Positions 27,874-37,527 of a DNA stretch of 64,000 nucleotides are shown piece after piece. This DNA is from an uncultured Pelagibacteraceae bacterium. Lineage in GTDB: Bacteria > Pseudomonadota > Alphaproteobacteria > Pelagibacterales > Pelagibacteraceae. Made by a program: the position numbers and the translations under genes. The notes under the pieces are model-generated. The model saw only the letters and a program-made list of their open reading frames with translations. It was not told the origin of the DNA and made no database searches. Each line of letters begins with the position of its first letter. The stretch's first letter is position 1. Location: positions 1 through 64,000 of the forward strand of contig CACEVB010000003.1 in assembly GCA_902562875.1 (NCBI GenBank), in the 5' to 3' direction.

Positions 27874-29309
27874 TGAGAGAAAACGAAATAGATAAATTAA
27901 AAGAATATAAATATGGTTTTACAACTGATATTGAAAATATAAAATCTCCAAAAGGTTTAAATAAAAAAACAATTGAATTTATATCCAAAATAAAAAATGA
28001 ACCAGATTGGATGCTTAGTTGGAGATTAAAGGCTTTTGAAAGGCTACAAAAAATAAAAGAACCAGATTGGCAGAAGCCCAAATATCCAAAAATTGACTAT
28101 CAAGATCTTTATTATTATTCAGCTCCCAAGACAGCGAATAGCAAACCAAAAAATCTTGACGAGGTTGATCCAAAATTAATTGAAACATATAAAAAGCTAG
28201 GAATACCACTTAATGAGCAGAAACGTTTAAATGGTATCGCTGTAGATGCGGTATTCGACTCTGTTTCTGTTGCAACAACATTTAAAGACAAGTTGAATGA
28301 GGTAGGTGTAATCTTTTGTTCAATATCGGAGGCAATACAAAAACATCCAAATTTAGTTAAAAAATATCTTGGTTCTGTAATTCCAATTAATGACCATTAC
28401 TTTGCTACGCTTAACTCAGCAGTTTTTACAGATGGATCTTTCGTATATATACCCGAAGGAGTGAGATGTCCTATGGAATTGTCTACATACTTCAGAATTA
28501 ATGCATCTCAAACAGGCCAATTTGAAAGAACTTTAATAATAGCAGACAAAAATAGTTATGTTAGTTATTTAGAAGGATGTACAGCACCAATGAGAGATGA
28601 AAACCAATTACATGCTGCAAACGTTGAGTTAATTGCGTTAGAGGGAGCTGAAATAAAATATTCAACAGTTCAAAATTGGTATCCGGGTGATGAAAATGGA
28701 AATGGTGGAATATATAACTTCGTAACAAAAAGAGGACTTTGTAAAGAAAAAAATTCAAAAATCTCATGGACACAAGTGGAAACTGGTTCAGCAATAACTT
28801 GGAAATATCCGAGTTGTATTTTGCAGGGAGATAATTCTATTGGTGAATTTTATTCTATAGCGATAACTAATAATCATCAAAAAGCTGATACAGGTACAAA
28901 AATGATTCACTTAGGAAAAAACACCAAAAGCAAAATAATTTCTAAGGGAATTTCTGCAGGTTTTGCAGATAATACTTATAGAGGATTAGTTGATATATTT
29001 CCAAAAGCAAAAAATTCTCAAAACTTTACACAATGTGACTCTTTACTTATGGGAAACAAATGTGGTGCTCACACAGTCCCATATATTAAAAATAGAAATT
29101 CAGATTCAAATATTGCTCATGAAGCTACAACTTCTAAAATTAGTGAGGACCAGTTATTTTATTGTCAACAAAGGGGTTTAAATTCCGAGGAGGCAGTAAG
29201 CTTGATTGTTAATGGGTTTTGCAAAGAAGTTTTGCAACAATTGCCCATGGAATTCGCTGTAGAGGCCCAAAAACTTGTTGGTATAAGTTTGGAAGGCAGT
29301 GTTGGATAA
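27873..29309 (+). CDS. sufB: Fe-S cluster assembly scaffold subunit SufB
   Basis: 478-aa component of the SufBC2D scaffold on which Fe-S clusters are built. SufB features: [26 protein letters not shown], the [15 protein letters not shown] loop, the region around [24 protein letters not shown], and the C-terminal [22 protein letters not shown]. The start overlaps iscR by one base and sufC begins on its stop codon (TAATG), so translation is tightly coupled. Confidence 0.96.
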   Translation: MRENEIDKLKEYKYGFTTDIENIKSPKGLNKKTIEFISKIKNEPDWMLSWRLKAFERLQKIKEPDWQKPKYPKIDYQDLYYYSAPKTANSKPKNLDEVDPKLIETYKKLGIPLNEQKRLNGIAVDAVFDSVSVATTFKDKLNEVGVIFCSISEAIQKHPNLVKKYLGSVIPINDHYFATLNSAVFTDGSFVYIPEGVRCPMELSTYFRINASQTGQFERTLIIADKNSYVSYLEGCTAPMRDENQLHAANVELIALEGAEIKYSTVQNWYPGDENGNGGIYNFVTKRGLCKEKNSKISWTQVETGSAITWKYPSCILQGDNSIGEFYSIAITNNHQKADTGTKMIHLGKNTKSKIISKGISAGFADNTYRGLVDIFPKAKNSQNFTQCDSLLMGNKCGAHTVPYIKNRNSDSNIAHEATTSKISEDQLFYCQQRGLNSEEAVSLIVNGFCKEVLQQLPMEFAVEAQKLVGISLEGSVG

Positions 29310-30043
29310 TGCTTGAGATAAAAAATTTAAAAGCCACGATCGATAATAAAAAAATCCTTAATGGTTTAAATTTAAAAATTAACCCCGGTGAAGTTCATGC
29401 TTTAATGGGTCCGAATGGATCTGGTAAAAGCACTTTATCAAATATTTTATCAGGCAAAAAAGGTTATGAAACAAGTGGTGAGATTTTTTATGAGAAGGAA
29501 AATTTATTCGATTTAGAGATTGAAGAAAGAGCTCATAAAGGTATTTTTTTGGCATTTCAGTATCCTTTAGAAATCCCTGGAGTAAATAATAACAATTTTT
29601 TAAAAACTTCTGTAAATGCCATTAGAAAAGCAAATGGGGAAAAAGAATATGATGCTTTGGAATTTCTTAAATTAATTAAGCAAAAAGCTAACGATTTAAA
29701 GTTTGATGAAAAAAATCTAAATAGACAATTAAATGTAGGATTTTCAGGTGGAGAAAAAAAAAAAAATGAAATTTTACAAATGTCGATTTTACAGCCAAAA
29801 CTCTCAATTTTGGATGAAACTGACTCTGGTCTAGATATAGATGCATTAAAAATTGTTTCTAATGGAGTTAATACATTAAAAAATAATAAAAATTCCTTTT
29901 TAATTATTACACATTATCAAAGGTTGTTAAATTACATAAAACCAGATTTTGTCCATGTTTTAAAAGATGGTCAAATTATAAAATCTGGAAATTTTGAATT
30001 AGCAATTGAATTAGAGAATAAGGGTTACGAAGGAATAAATTAA
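29309..30043 (+). CDS. sufC: Fe-S cluster assembly ATPase SufC
   Basis: ABC-type ATPase (244 aa) that drives conformational change of SufBD. The true start is the ATG at 29309 ([15 protein letters not shown]); the track start at 29219 lies 90 nt inside sufB. Walker A LMGPNGSGKSTLSNIL, Q-loop FLAFQYPLEIPG, ABC signature region FSGGEKKKNEILQM, Walker B LSILDETDSGLD and H-switch LIITHYQRLL are all present. It overlaps sufB and sufD by one base each. Confidence 0.97.
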   Translation: MLEIKNLKATIDNKKILNGLNLKINPGEVHALMGPNGSGKSTLSNILSGKKGYETSGEIFYEKENLFDLEIEERAHKGIFLAFQYPLEIPGVNNNNFLKTSVNAIRKANGEKEYDALEFLKLIKQKANDLKFDEKNLNRQLNVGFSGGEKKKNEILQMSILQPKLSILDETDSGLDIDALKIVSNGVNTLKNNKNSFLIITHYQRLLNYIKPDFVHVLKDGQIIKSGNFELAIELENKGYEGIN

Positions 30044-31287
30044 TGGAAAGTATTGATTTCAGAAATTTTTTAAAAGTGCTTAATTTAAGTGAAAAAAATT
30101 TAAATTCTAGAAAAAAAGAATTTGATAAATTTATAAGTCTTGGATTCCCATCAAAAAAATCAGAGGATTGGAAATTTATTGATTTAAATAAAATCATTTC
30201 AAAAAAAATACCAAATTTAAAATTCTTTAATGAATTAGTTAATGTTAATTTTCATAATAAAAATTATTTGAAAGATATTCCTCTTGAAATTGAGAATTAC
30301 AATTATATTTTATCAGTAAACGGATTTTTTAAAGAAGTAAATTTAAAATACGAGAATGAAGACAAAATCGAATTGATAAGAGAAAATAAAACCTTATCTG
30401 AAAACACAAATCATTCACTAACTCATCTAAATAATGCTTTATACTTTGATTATTTAAAAATTGTTATAAAAGAAAAATATATCTTTAATCAACCTTTAAT
30501 ATTTATCAACTTAGTGTCAGATAATATAGAGAGCACTAACATTAATTTTAAATTTGATATAGTTATGGAAAAGAATTCAAGCTTAAGTTTACTAGATTTT
30601 AATTATGATAAGTCTGAGAATAATTTTATTAATATTAGTAATCATTTTATACTAAGAGAAAATTCTATATTAAAAAATTATAAAATTAATTTGAGCAATA
30701 ATTTTAATTTAAATTATTCAATTCAAAATGTTGATATCTATAAAAATAGTATTTTTGAGAATTTTTTAATTTCAGGAGGATCGGATTTAGTTAAAAATGA
30801 AATAATATGTAATTTAAAAGAGGAATTTAGCTCTGCTTTCGTAAATGGCATAATAAATTTAAAGAAAGATCAACAACATGAAATTAGGTCTAAAATATAT
30901 CACTTATCTGAAAATACAAAAAGTTATCAGCTAATTAAATGTTCTCTAAAAGAAAACTCAAAAGCAGTTTATCAGGGAAAAATATTTGTTGATTCTTCAG
31001 CTCAAAAAACAGACGGGTATCAGCTAAGTAAAGCTATACTTCTTAATGAGGGTACCGAATTTAATGCTAAACCCGAGTTAGAAATTTATGCTGATGATGT
31101 AAAATGTTCACATGGTTCTTCATCTGGAAATTTAGATGAAAATAAGATTTTTTATTTAATGACAAGAGGTTTAAATATGCAGGAAGCAAAACAGATCTTA
31201 CTAGATGGATTCTACTTAGAAGTAATTGAAAAAATTACTGACAACAAAATAAAAGAAATTATAAAAATATTAATGAATATAAAATGA
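30043..31287 (+). CDS. sufD: Fe-S cluster assembly subunit SufD
   Basis: 414-aa SufB paralogue that partners SufB in the scaffold. The N-terminal part is divergent; SKKSEDWKFIDLNKIISKK fits the SufD start. The conserved C-terminal core has SAFVNGIINLKKDQQHEIRSKIYH, VYQGKIFVDSSAQKTDGYQLSKAILL, ADDVKCSHGSSSGNLDENKIFYLMTRGL and a final helix. The His in CSHGSS is the conserved SufD residue. Position between sufC and sufS supports the call. Confidence 0.94.
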   Translation: MESIDFRNFLKVLNLSEKNLNSRKKEFDKFISLGFPSKKSEDWKFIDLNKIISKKIPNLKFFNELVNVNFHNKNYLKDIPLEIENYNYILSVNGFFKEVNLKYENEDKIELIRENKTLSENTNHSLTHLNNALYFDYLKIVIKEKYIFNQPLIFINLVSDNIESTNINFKFDIVMEKNSSLSLLDFNYDKSENNFINISNHFILRENSILKNYKINLSNNFNLNYSIQNVDIYKNSIFENFLISGGSDLVKNEIICNLKEEFSSAFVNGIINLKKDQQHEIRSKIYHLSENTKSYQLIKCSLKENSKAVYQGKIFVDSSAQKTDGYQLSKAILLNEGTEFNAKPELEIYADDVKCSHGSSSGNLDENKIFYLMTRGLNMQEAKQILLDGFYLEVIEKITDNKIKEIIKILMNIK

Positions 31288-32501
31288 ACATTGACAATAT
31301 AAAAAAAGAATTTCCAATATTTAGTAATAAAATTCATAACAATGATTTAGTTTATTTAGATAGTGCTAACTCTTCACAAAAACCTTTAGTTGTTGTTAAC
31401 AGAATATATGATTTTTATACAAAAGAATTTTCAAATGTTGGCAGAAGTGTTCATTATTTGTCTGTAGCTGCAACAAATTTATATGAGAAAACAAGAAGCT
31501 CAGTCCAAAAATACTTAAATGCTAAAGACAAAAATGAAATAGTATTTACCAAAGGCGCAACGGAAGCTATTAATTTAGTGGCAAGTACATTTAGCCAGGA
31601 ATTTTTACAAGAAGGAGACGAAATATTATTAACAGAATTAGAACATCACTCAAATTATGTACCTTGGCACTATTTAAGAAAATCAAAAGGAGTCAAAATA
31701 AATTTTGCAGAGATTGATGAACATGGGGACATATCAATTGAAAATATTGAGAAAAAAATTACTCCTAATACTAAAATGATTGCAATCACACATTTATCAA
31801 ATGTGACTGGCGCGATATTGCCGATAAAAGAAATAACTCAATTAGCACATTCAAAAGGAATTCCTGTAATGGTTGATGGTTGTCAAAGTGCTCCACATAT
31901 GAAATTAGATATGCAAGACCTAGATTGTGATTTTTACGCCATATCATGTCATAAAATGTATGGCCCCACAGGCTTAGGTATATTATACGCAAAAAAAAAA
32001 TGGCTAGATAACCTTCCTCCTTATCAAGGTGGTGGAGGAATGATTAATGAGGTAAAAAAAAATGATATTTCCTACAGTGAGCTACCGAACAAATTCGAAG
32101 CTGGCACAATGGCAACCGCACAAGTGATAGCATTTGATGAGTCAATTAATTTTTTAAATAAAATAGGAATAGATAACATTATATCTCATGAAAAAAAGTT
32201 ATTGGATTATGGAGAAGAGATTTTAAGAAAAAACAACTCTGTAAAGTTAATTGGAAACCCCCAAAAAAAAGGAGCAGTTTTGTCATTTACTATAGATGGT
32301 ATTCATCCACATGACATAGCTACAATACTTGACGAGGATGGTGTAGCTATAAGAGCCGGACATCATTGTTGTCAGATTCTACATGATAAATTAGGTTTAA
32401 CAGCATCTGCAAGAGCTTCACTAGGTGTTTATAACAATAAAGACGATCTAGATAAATTAAATGAATCTATAAATAATTGTAAGAAAATCTTTAATAAATA
32501 A
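31284..32501 (+). CDS. sufS: Cysteine desulfurase SufS
   Basis: PLP-dependent type II cysteine desulfurase (405 aa) that supplies sulfur to the SUF system. PLP lysine in AISCHKMYGPTGLGILYAK (about 226), histidine stacking region TELEHHSNYVPW, and the persulfide Cys in AIRAGHHCCQILHDKLGL near 363. It overlaps sufD by 4 nt (ATGA) and abuts sufU, its probable sulfur acceptor. Confidence 0.96.
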   Translation: MNIDNIKKEFPIFSNKIHNNDLVYLDSANSSQKPLVVVNRIYDFYTKEFSNVGRSVHYLSVAATNLYEKTRSSVQKYLNAKDKNEIVFTKGATEAINLVASTFSQEFLQEGDEILLTELEHHSNYVPWHYLRKSKGVKINFAEIDEHGDISIENIEKKITPNTKMIAITHLSNVTGAILPIKEITQLAHSKGIPVMVDGCQSAPHMKLDMQDLDCDFYAISCHKMYGPTGLGILYAKKKWLDNLPPYQGGGGMINEVKKNDISYSELPNKFEAGTMATAQVIAFDESINFLNKIGIDNIISHEKKLLDYGEEILRKNNSVKLIGNPQKKGAVLSFTIDGIHPHDIATILDEDGVAIRAGHHCCQILHDKLGLTASARASLGVYNNKDDLDKLNESINNCKKIFNK

Positions 32502-32962
32502 TGAATTTAAAAGAACTATATCAAGAAATTATTTTGGACCATGGAAAAAATCCAAGAAATTTAGGTAAATTTGAAAATTTCAACAAGGATGCAAAAGGTC
32601 ATAATCCGTTATGTGGAGACAAAGTACATTTATTTCTAAAATTAGACGAAAACAAAAAGATAAACGATATATCTTTTGAGGGACAAGGTTGTGCTATTTC
32701 AATGGCTTCAGCATCTATTATGACTGATTTAATGAAGGGCAAAAATGAGAGACAAGTAAAAGAATTAATATCTAAATTTTTAGAGATGATTAAAGAAAAA
32801 GATGATATAGAATCTAATTTACTTAATGATGATGAAAAAACAAAATTAATGAGCTTAGGCGGAGTAAAAAATTTTCCAATGAGAGTTAAATGCGCAACAT
32901 TATCATGGCATGCATTATCTTCGGCGTTAGATGATTTTCAAAAAAAGGTTACTACAGAATAA
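32501..32962 (+). CDS. sufU: SufU/IscU-like sulfur-transfer protein
   Basis: 153-aa protein of the NifU_N family. The three conserved cysteines are in HNPLCGDKVHLF (about 46), GQGCAISMASAS (about 72) and RVKCATLSWHAL (about 134). The insertion between the second and third Cys and the start LKELYQEIILDHGKNPRN point to the SufU rather than the IscU type. In Gram-positives SufU is a zinc-dependent sulfur acceptor for SufS. Position immediately after sufS fits the same role here. Confidence 0.92.
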   Translation: MNLKELYQEIILDHGKNPRNLGKFENFNKDAKGHNPLCGDKVHLFLKLDENKKINDISFEGQGCAISMASASIMTDLMKGKNERQVKELISKFLEMIKEKDDIESNLLNDDEKTKLMSLGGVKNFPMRVKCATLSWHALSSALDDFQKKVTTE

Positions 32963-32963
32963 A

Positions 32964-33260
32964 ATGGAATTAAAAGAAAAAATAATTCAAGAAATAAAAA
33001 AAATCTATGATCCAGAAATACCGGTAAATATATATGAACTTGGTTTAATTTACGAGATTTCAATTAATAAGGATCAAGCAAAAATTAAAATGACATTGAC
33101 AACACCAAATTGTCCTGTTGCTGAAAGTCTTCCTAAAGAAGTTAAAGACAGCGTAATGCAGGTTGAGGGAATAAAGAAAGTAGAACTAGATTTAGTTTGG
33201 GACCCACCTTGGAATAAATCAATGATGTCAGAAGCAGCGAAACTGGAATTAAATTTATGA
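32964..33260 (+). CDS. sufT: SufT / MIP18-family (DUF59) Fe-S maturation factor
   Basis: 98-aa DUF59 protein. The start at 32964 (MELKEKIIQEIKKIYDPEIPVN) is preferred over the track's 32931, which lies inside sufU. The family core YDPEIPVNIYELGLIYEI, LTTPNCPVAESLP with its conserved Cys, and DLVWDPPWNKSMMSEAAKLEL are all present. SufT proteins assist Fe-S maturation under high demand. It overlaps sufA by 4 nt. Confidence 0.92.
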   Translation: MELKEKIIQEIKKIYDPEIPVNIYELGLIYEISINKDQAKIKMTLTTPNCPVAESLPKEVKDSVMQVEGIKKVELDLVWDPPWNKSMMSEAAKLELNL

Positions 33261-33592
33261 GTCAACAAGTGATCAAACTTAGTGCAAATGCCGCTGAGAG
33301 AATTAAAGAGATAATGTCAAAAAGTGAAAAAGAAACTTTAGGTTTAAGGGTAGGAGTAAAGTCTGGAGGATGTGCAGGGATGGAGTATGTTTTAGAGTAC
33401 GCAAAGAATATTAACCCAACAGATGAGGTTATTGAAGACAAGGGAGTTAAAGTTTTTATAGACCCAGCAGCTATAATTTATCTTATTGGGACAGAAATGG
33501 ATTACAAAAAAGACGAATTTTCATCATCCTTTGTATTTAATAACCCTAACGAAACAGAAAGATGTGGTTGCGGAGAATCTTTTAAAGTTTAA
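33257..33592 (+). CDS. sufA: A-type Fe-S carrier SufA/IscA (HesB family)
   Basis: 111-aa A-type carrier that passes clusters to apo-proteins. Three conserved cysteines: SGGCAGMEY (about 38) and RCGCGESFKV at the C-terminus. The N-terminus VIKLSANAAERIKEIMSK fits the family. Last gene of the suf operon; it ends 1 nt from the stop of convergent glnA. Confidence 0.95.
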   Translation: MSQQVIKLSANAAERIKEIMSKSEKETLGLRVGVKSGGCAGMEYVLEYAKNINPTDEVIEDKGVKVFIDPAAIIYLIGTEMDYKKDEFSSSFVFNNPNETERCGCGESFKV

Positions 33593-33593
33593 T

Positions 33594-35000
33594 CTAGCAA
33601 CTATAATACATATCAAACTCGATTGGATGAGGAGTATGTTCAAAGTTGTGAATTTCTTCCATTTTCAGATCTATGTAAGCATCTATTTGGTCATCGGTAA
33701 ATACATTTCCTTGTGTTAAGAATTTTCTATCTTTGTCTAAGCTTTCCATTGCTTCTCTTAATGATCCACAGACCGTTGGAATTTTCTTAATTTCTGACTC
33801 ACTTAATGCATATAAATCTTTATCAAATGATTTACCTGGATCAATTTTATTCTTAATTCCATCAAGACCTGCCATTAACATGGAAGCAAAAGTTAAATAT
33901 GGATTGCCAGATGCATCTGGAAAACGTATTTCACATCTTGCAGCCTTCTTGCTTAAAGTTATAGGTATTCTGCAAGATGCAGATCTATTTCTTGCAGAGT
34001 AGGCAAGTAATACTGGTGCTTCGAAACCTGGAATTAATCTTTTATAACTATTTGTAGTAGCATTAGCGAAAGCATTAATGGCTCTTGCATGTTTTAAAAT
34101 TCCTCCAATATAATGAAGAGCAGTTTTTGAAAGACCTGCATATTCATTACCCATAAATAATGGTGTACTACCTTTCCAAATAGATTGATGAACATGCATT
34201 CCTGATCCGTTATCGCCTTTTACAGGCTTAGGCATAAAAGTAGCTGTTTTTCCAAAAGAATGTGTAACCATGTGAACTGCATATTTATAAAGCTGAATAT
34301 TGTCTGCTTGATTAACTAAAGTTCCAAAATACATACCTAACTCATGCTGGCTAGGTGCTACTTCATGGTGATGTTTTTCAACTTTAATTCCCATATCTTT
34401 CATAGCTTTCAAATATTCACTTCTCATGTCTTGAGCACTATCAACAGGAGGCACTGGGAAATATCCTCCTTTAACTCCTGGCCTATGACCCATGTTACCG
34501 TTTTCGTATTTCTTTCCAGTGTTATAAGGACCTTCTGTACTATCAATTGAAAAACCGGTCTCATTCATATCATTTTTATATCTGACATCATCAAATACAA
34601 AAAACTCTGGCTCTGGACCAAAAAAAGCTTTATCACCTATCTTTGTTTTTTTTAGATAGTCCTCAGCTTTTTTTGCAGTTCCTCTAGGATCCCTCTCATA
34701 TGGATCTTTCTTGACCGCATCTAATATATCGCAAAAAATATTAAGAGTATTATGTGAAGTAAATGGGTCCACTACAGGTCTAGATAAATCAGGCTTTAAT
34801 ATCATGTCTGACTCGTTTATAGCCTTCCAGCCTGCAATAGATGAACCATCAAAAAAAATACCCTCATCTAACATTTCATTATCTACAACTTTTGCGTCCA
34901 TTGTGACGTGCTGTAACTTACCTCTTGGATCTGTAAATCTTAAATCTACATATTCTATTTGTTTATCTTTTATTATTTTTTGAATATTTTTTGCACTCAT
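33594..35000 (-). CDS. glnA: Glutamine synthetase type I
   Basis: Ammonium-assimilating enzyme, 468 aa from the ATG at 35000, which has GGAG at good spacing (track start 35093 adds 31 unsupported codons). [18 protein letters not shown], the metal site [25 protein letters not shown], and the ATP-site segment [23 protein letters not shown] are diagnostic. The DLYALSES loop retains the tyrosine that GlnE adenylylates in GS-I, so covalent regulation is possible. Divergent from ybaK-like with an imperfectly understood dyad in the gap. Confidence 0.97.
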   Translation of the reverse strand: MSAKNIQKIIKDKQIEYVDLRFTDPRGKLQHVTMDAKVVDNEMLDEGIFFDGSSIAGWKAINESDMILKPDLSRPVVDPFTSHNTLNIFCDILDAVKKDPYERDPRGTAKKAEDYLKKTKIGDKAFFGPEPEFFVFDDVRYKNDMNETGFSIDSTEGPYNTGKKYENGNMGHRPGVKGGYFPVPPVDSAQDMRSEYLKAMKDMGIKVEKHHHEVAPSQHELGMYFGTLVNQADNIQLYKYAVHMVTHSFGKTATFMPKPVKGDNGSGMHVHQSIWKGSTPLFMGNEYAGLSKTALHYIGGILKHARAINAFANATTNSYKRLIPGFEAPVLLAYSARNRSASCRIPITLSKKAARCEIRFPDASGNPYLTFASMLMAGLDGIKNKIDPGKSFDKDLYALSESEIKKIPTVCGSLREAMESLDKDRKFLTQGNVFTDDQIDAYIDLKMEEIHNFEHTPHPIEFDMYYSC

Positions 35001-35073
35001 AATTCTCCTATATAAAGTTGGCTTATTAACAAAAAAAAGTATATTAATATCGCCGTTTAAATTAATAACTAAT

Positions 35074-35088
35074 ATGCATTGTATGCAT
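35074..35088. promoter_or_regulatory. Dyad ATGCAT-N3-ATGCAT between glnA and the YbaK gene
   Basis: Two copies of the self-complementary hexamer ATGCAT separated by TGT sit about 75 nt upstream of glnA and 48 nt upstream of the divergent YbaK gene. Spacing and symmetry suggest a dimeric regulator site. The regulator is unknown; an NtrX-type nitrogen regulator is only a guess. In so AT-rich a genome a chance occurrence cannot be excluded. Confidence 0.35.
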
Positions 35089-35135
35089 AGCATTAAAACT
35101 TAAAATTTAAATGCAAGCAATCAATTAATAGTTGT

Positions 35136-35618
35136 ATGAGTGATTTATTACATAATGAACCAGTAAAAAGAGTACAGAGTGTAATAAATTTATTCGACAA
35201 AAATATTAAAATTCAAGTTTTAGTAAACACAGCTAGAACAGCATTAGATGCTGCAAAAGCTCTAAATTGTGAGGTAGGAGCAATCGTAAAGAGTCTTTTA
35301 TTAAGAAAAAACGATTTATATTTTTTATGCCTTGTATCTGGAGATAAGCGGTGTTCTTTAAAAAAGTTAAAAAAAATTTTCAATGTAAAAGATTTAAGTA
35401 TGGCTGATGCTCAAAAAGTTAAGAGCGTCACTGGATTTACTATTGGAGGTGTATCACCAGTTGGATCAAAAAGTAAATTAGAAACTTTGATAGACCACAA
35501 CTTAGAAAGATTTGATAATCTATATGGTGCCGCAGGACACCCAAATGCAATTTTTAAAATTAGCTTTGTTAACTTGCAAAAAATAACTTCTGGAAAAATT
35601 ATGGATATAACGGAATGA
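35136..35618 (+). CDS. YbaK/ProX-family aminoacyl-tRNA deacylase
   Basis: 160-aa free-standing editing-domain protein. Family marks are the conserved lysine in GAIVKSLLLRKND (about 49), SGDKRCSLKKLKK, MADAQKVKSVTGFTIGGVSPVG and the final GAAGHPNAIFKIS. Such proteins hydrolyse mischarged tRNAs (for example Cys-tRNAPro or Ala-tRNAPro). Substrate cannot be told from sequence alone. It overlaps the downstream DMT exporter by 4 nt. Confidence 0.88.
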   Translation: MSDLLHNEPVKRVQSVINLFDKNIKIQVLVNTARTALDAAKALNCEVGAIVKSLLLRKNDLYFLCLVSGDKRCSLKKLKKIFNVKDLSMADAQKVKSVTGFTIGGVSPVGSKSKLETLIDHNLERFDNLYGAAGHPNAIFKISFVNLQKITSGKIMDITE

Positions 35619-36508
35619 CAACACCAAAGACTATTGACTACATATTGCTTTCAATACTTTCTCTTATATGGGCCTCCGCTTTTTTTAATATTAAAATTGC
35701 CACTTATTCATATGGTCCACTTACTATTGCGTTTTTGAGAATATTTTTAGGAGCTGTTCTAATTGTAATTATATGTTTTTTTAAGAAAATAAAAATTGAA
35801 GCCTTTTCCAAAGATTGGTATTGGTTTGCAATCATAGGATTTGTAAATTTAGTAATACCTTTTTTTTTAATTGCTTACGGAGTTCAAAAAATTCAAAGTA
35901 ATCTTGCAGCAATTTTAATGTCTACTACACCATTAAGTTCAGCAATACTTGCACATTTTTTTACAAAAACTGAAAAAATAAATTTTACAAAAATAATTGG
36001 TGTTATAGTTGGTTTTGCCGGAATTATAATTTTATTTTCAGATAATGTTCTTATTAATAATGAAAATTTATTTTACGCATTAATGATATTAGTTGGATCA
36101 ACTTTTTATGTAGTTGGTGGAATTTTAACTTTAAAAATAAGTTCAAAAAAAAATGAAAACCTAACAAGTTCAATTTTAATTTGGGGCTCATTAATTATAT
36201 TTCCCATAATGATTTATTATGAACAACCTTGGAGTCTAGTACCTAGAGTTGACTCAACAATTTCTTTAATTTATCTTGGAGTTTTTCCAACAGGAATTGC
36301 TTGGTTAATAAGATTTCATATACTAAAAAAAAATGGACTGGTTTTTCACTCACAAGTAGCATATTTGATACCAATATTTGGTGTTATTTTGGGATATATA
36401 TTTCTAAAGGAAGTTATAACTTTTAAAGTTTTAATAGCATTATTTGCAGTAGTTATTGGATTTTATTTTGTTAAGCGATCAATTAAGCAAAATCTTTCTT
36501 CAACTTAG
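35615..36508 (+). CDS. EamA-family DMT transporter (copy 1)
   Basis: 297-aa inner-membrane protein with ten predicted helices arranged as two EamA repeats. LSLIWASAFFNIKIATYSYGPLTIAFLRIFLGA in the first repeat and IPIFGVILGYIFLKEVITFKVLIALFAVVIGFY in the second are typical. It presumably exports a small metabolite; the substrate is unknown. It may be cotranscribed with the YbaK-like gene. It overlaps convergent mmuM-like by 26 nt. Confidence 0.88.
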   Translation: MTTPKTIDYILLSILSLIWASAFFNIKIATYSYGPLTIAFLRIFLGAVLIVIICFFKKIKIEAFSKDWYWFAIIGFVNLVIPFFLIAYGVQKIQSNLAAILMSTTPLSSAILAHFFTKTEKINFTKIIGVIVGFAGIIILFSDNVLINNENLFYALMILVGSTFYVVGGILTLKISSKKNENLTSSILIWGSLIIFPIMIYYEQPWSLVPRVDSTISLIYLGVFPTGIAWLIRFHILKKNGLVFHSQVAYLIPIFGVILGYIFLKEVITFKVLIALFAVVIGFYFVKRSIKQNLSST

Positions 36509-37409
36509 ATAATAATGATATATGAATTGGGTTTGTTTCACAACATCCCCCGATTATTGTTGCTCCATTATCTAAAAATTTTTTACCTAAATTTTTAAAT
36601 AATTCATCAGCCACTTCTTTTTTTCCCATGACAGTATTAAGGTTAACTGCATCTTCATCATGCTTCGCTGTATTTATTTCTCTAACCGGAGATGGCTCAT
36701 CTTTTCCCCACAAGTTAACTTTATACCCAAAAGGTAAATTTTGTTTTTTTAACTCTGCAATAGAATTTTCGGCAATCTCCATGGATACACACGATGCTAT
36801 AATTCCAATCCAGCTAGAGTGTTTATATTTTTTAACAACTTCTGTTATTGTTTCTCCAGATGGAAGTTTTCCTTTTTTATTTAAATGTAAACCAACTAGG
36901 ATAGGTTTATTATGTTCATCTATTACGTCTGATGCAATATCGATTTCCCTTCCACTTGATATGACATCTAAATAAAAAAAATCTACATAATCCTTAATAC
37001 AACTAACTTGCTCACTAAATCCCTTATAAATTACGTTATTCTCTCTAATATCCTCTCTATAGGTGTCGTGTTGAGCTGGTAAACTTCCTCCTATAACTAT
37101 TTTTTTATTTGATCTTTCTCTTGCTTTTATAGCAAGTTCACAAGCCTTTTTATTTGCAAATTCAAAAAGGTGATTTACTCTATTTTGTTCCATTCTTATT
37201 CTTCTACTAGAAAAGTTATTAGTAATTATGACTTCCGCGCCAGCTGAAATATAAGCTAAATGACAATCTATGATTAAATTATGATATTTTTTATCAAGAA
37301 CTGCGCTTGTTGACCAAAGTGTTCCCTTAGAAACTAAGCCTTTAGCATGTAGTTCTTGGCCCATTCCTCCATCTAATATTCTTAATTTCTTAAAAAAGTT
37401 TTTATCCAT
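36483..37409 (-). CDS. mmuM: Homocysteine S-methyltransferase family protein
   Basis: 308-aa zinc-dependent methyltransferase of the MmuM/BHMT type. N-terminal RILDGGMGQELHAKG, IITNNFSSRR, GGSLPAQHDTYRED, and the C-terminal zinc ligands GGCCETNPIHI (plus a Cys in IIASCVSMEIAE) define the family. It methylates homocysteine to methionine; the donor could be S-methylmethionine, betaine or another methylated osmolyte, which SAR11 uses heavily. The donor cannot be fixed from sequence. Divergent from the ALDH gene over 118 nt. Confidence 0.82.
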   Translation of the reverse strand: MDKNFFKKLRILDGGMGQELHAKGLVSKGTLWSTSAVLDKKYHNLIIDCHLAYISAGAEVIITNNFSSRRIRMEQNRVNHLFEFANKKACELAIKARERSNKKIVIGGSLPAQHDTYREDIRENNVIYKGFSEQVSCIKDYVDFFYLDVISSGREIDIASDVIDEHNKPILVGLHLNKKGKLPSGETITEVVKKYKHSSWIGIIASCVSMEIAENSIAELKKQNLPFGYKVNLWGKDEPSPVREINTAKHDEDAVNLNTVMGKKEVADELFKNLGKKFLDNGATIIGGCCETNPIHISLLSKLKKDFA

Positions 37410-37527
37410 AAATTAATGTTGATTATAGTGATCAATTTTACAAGCTCAAGTTGAGTTTAAATTATGTCTTATTTACATTCAAACTAAAAGGGTTTTTAAT
37501 ACAAATATAAAAAACTATGGAGGAAAA
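37410..37527. other. Divergent intergenic region between mmuM and ALDH
   Basis: 118 nt holding both promoters. It contains a CTCAAGTTGAG palindrome (near 37443) and, toward the ALDH, a short possible stem AGTTT...AAACT ending CTAAAAGGG. The latter vaguely recalls the 3' end of SAM-II riboswitches, but I could not build a convincing pseudoknot, so no riboswitch is claimed. Confidence 0.3.

Noticed and set aside
29219-29308. Extended sufC start at 29219
   Set aside because: It lies in another frame of sufB; MLEIKNL at 29309 is the normal SufC start and couples to the sufB stop.
35001-35093. Extended glnA start at 35093 from the ORF track
   Set aside because: The added 31 residues do not look like glutamine synthetase, and the ATG at 35000 has a good GGAG site and gives the normal length.
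37452-37485. 7-codon leader ORF (ATGTCTTATTTACATTCAAACTAA) before the ALDH
   Set aside because: So short an ORF is expected by chance in this sequence and has no ribosome-binding site or regulatory codon pattern.
37470-37505. SAM-II/SAM-V-like riboswitch upstream of the ALDH (ends CTAAAAGGG)
   Set aside because: Only the short 3' tail resembles the motif; no convincing P1 stem or pseudoknot could be drawn, and the adjacent methionine-related gene is on the other strand.
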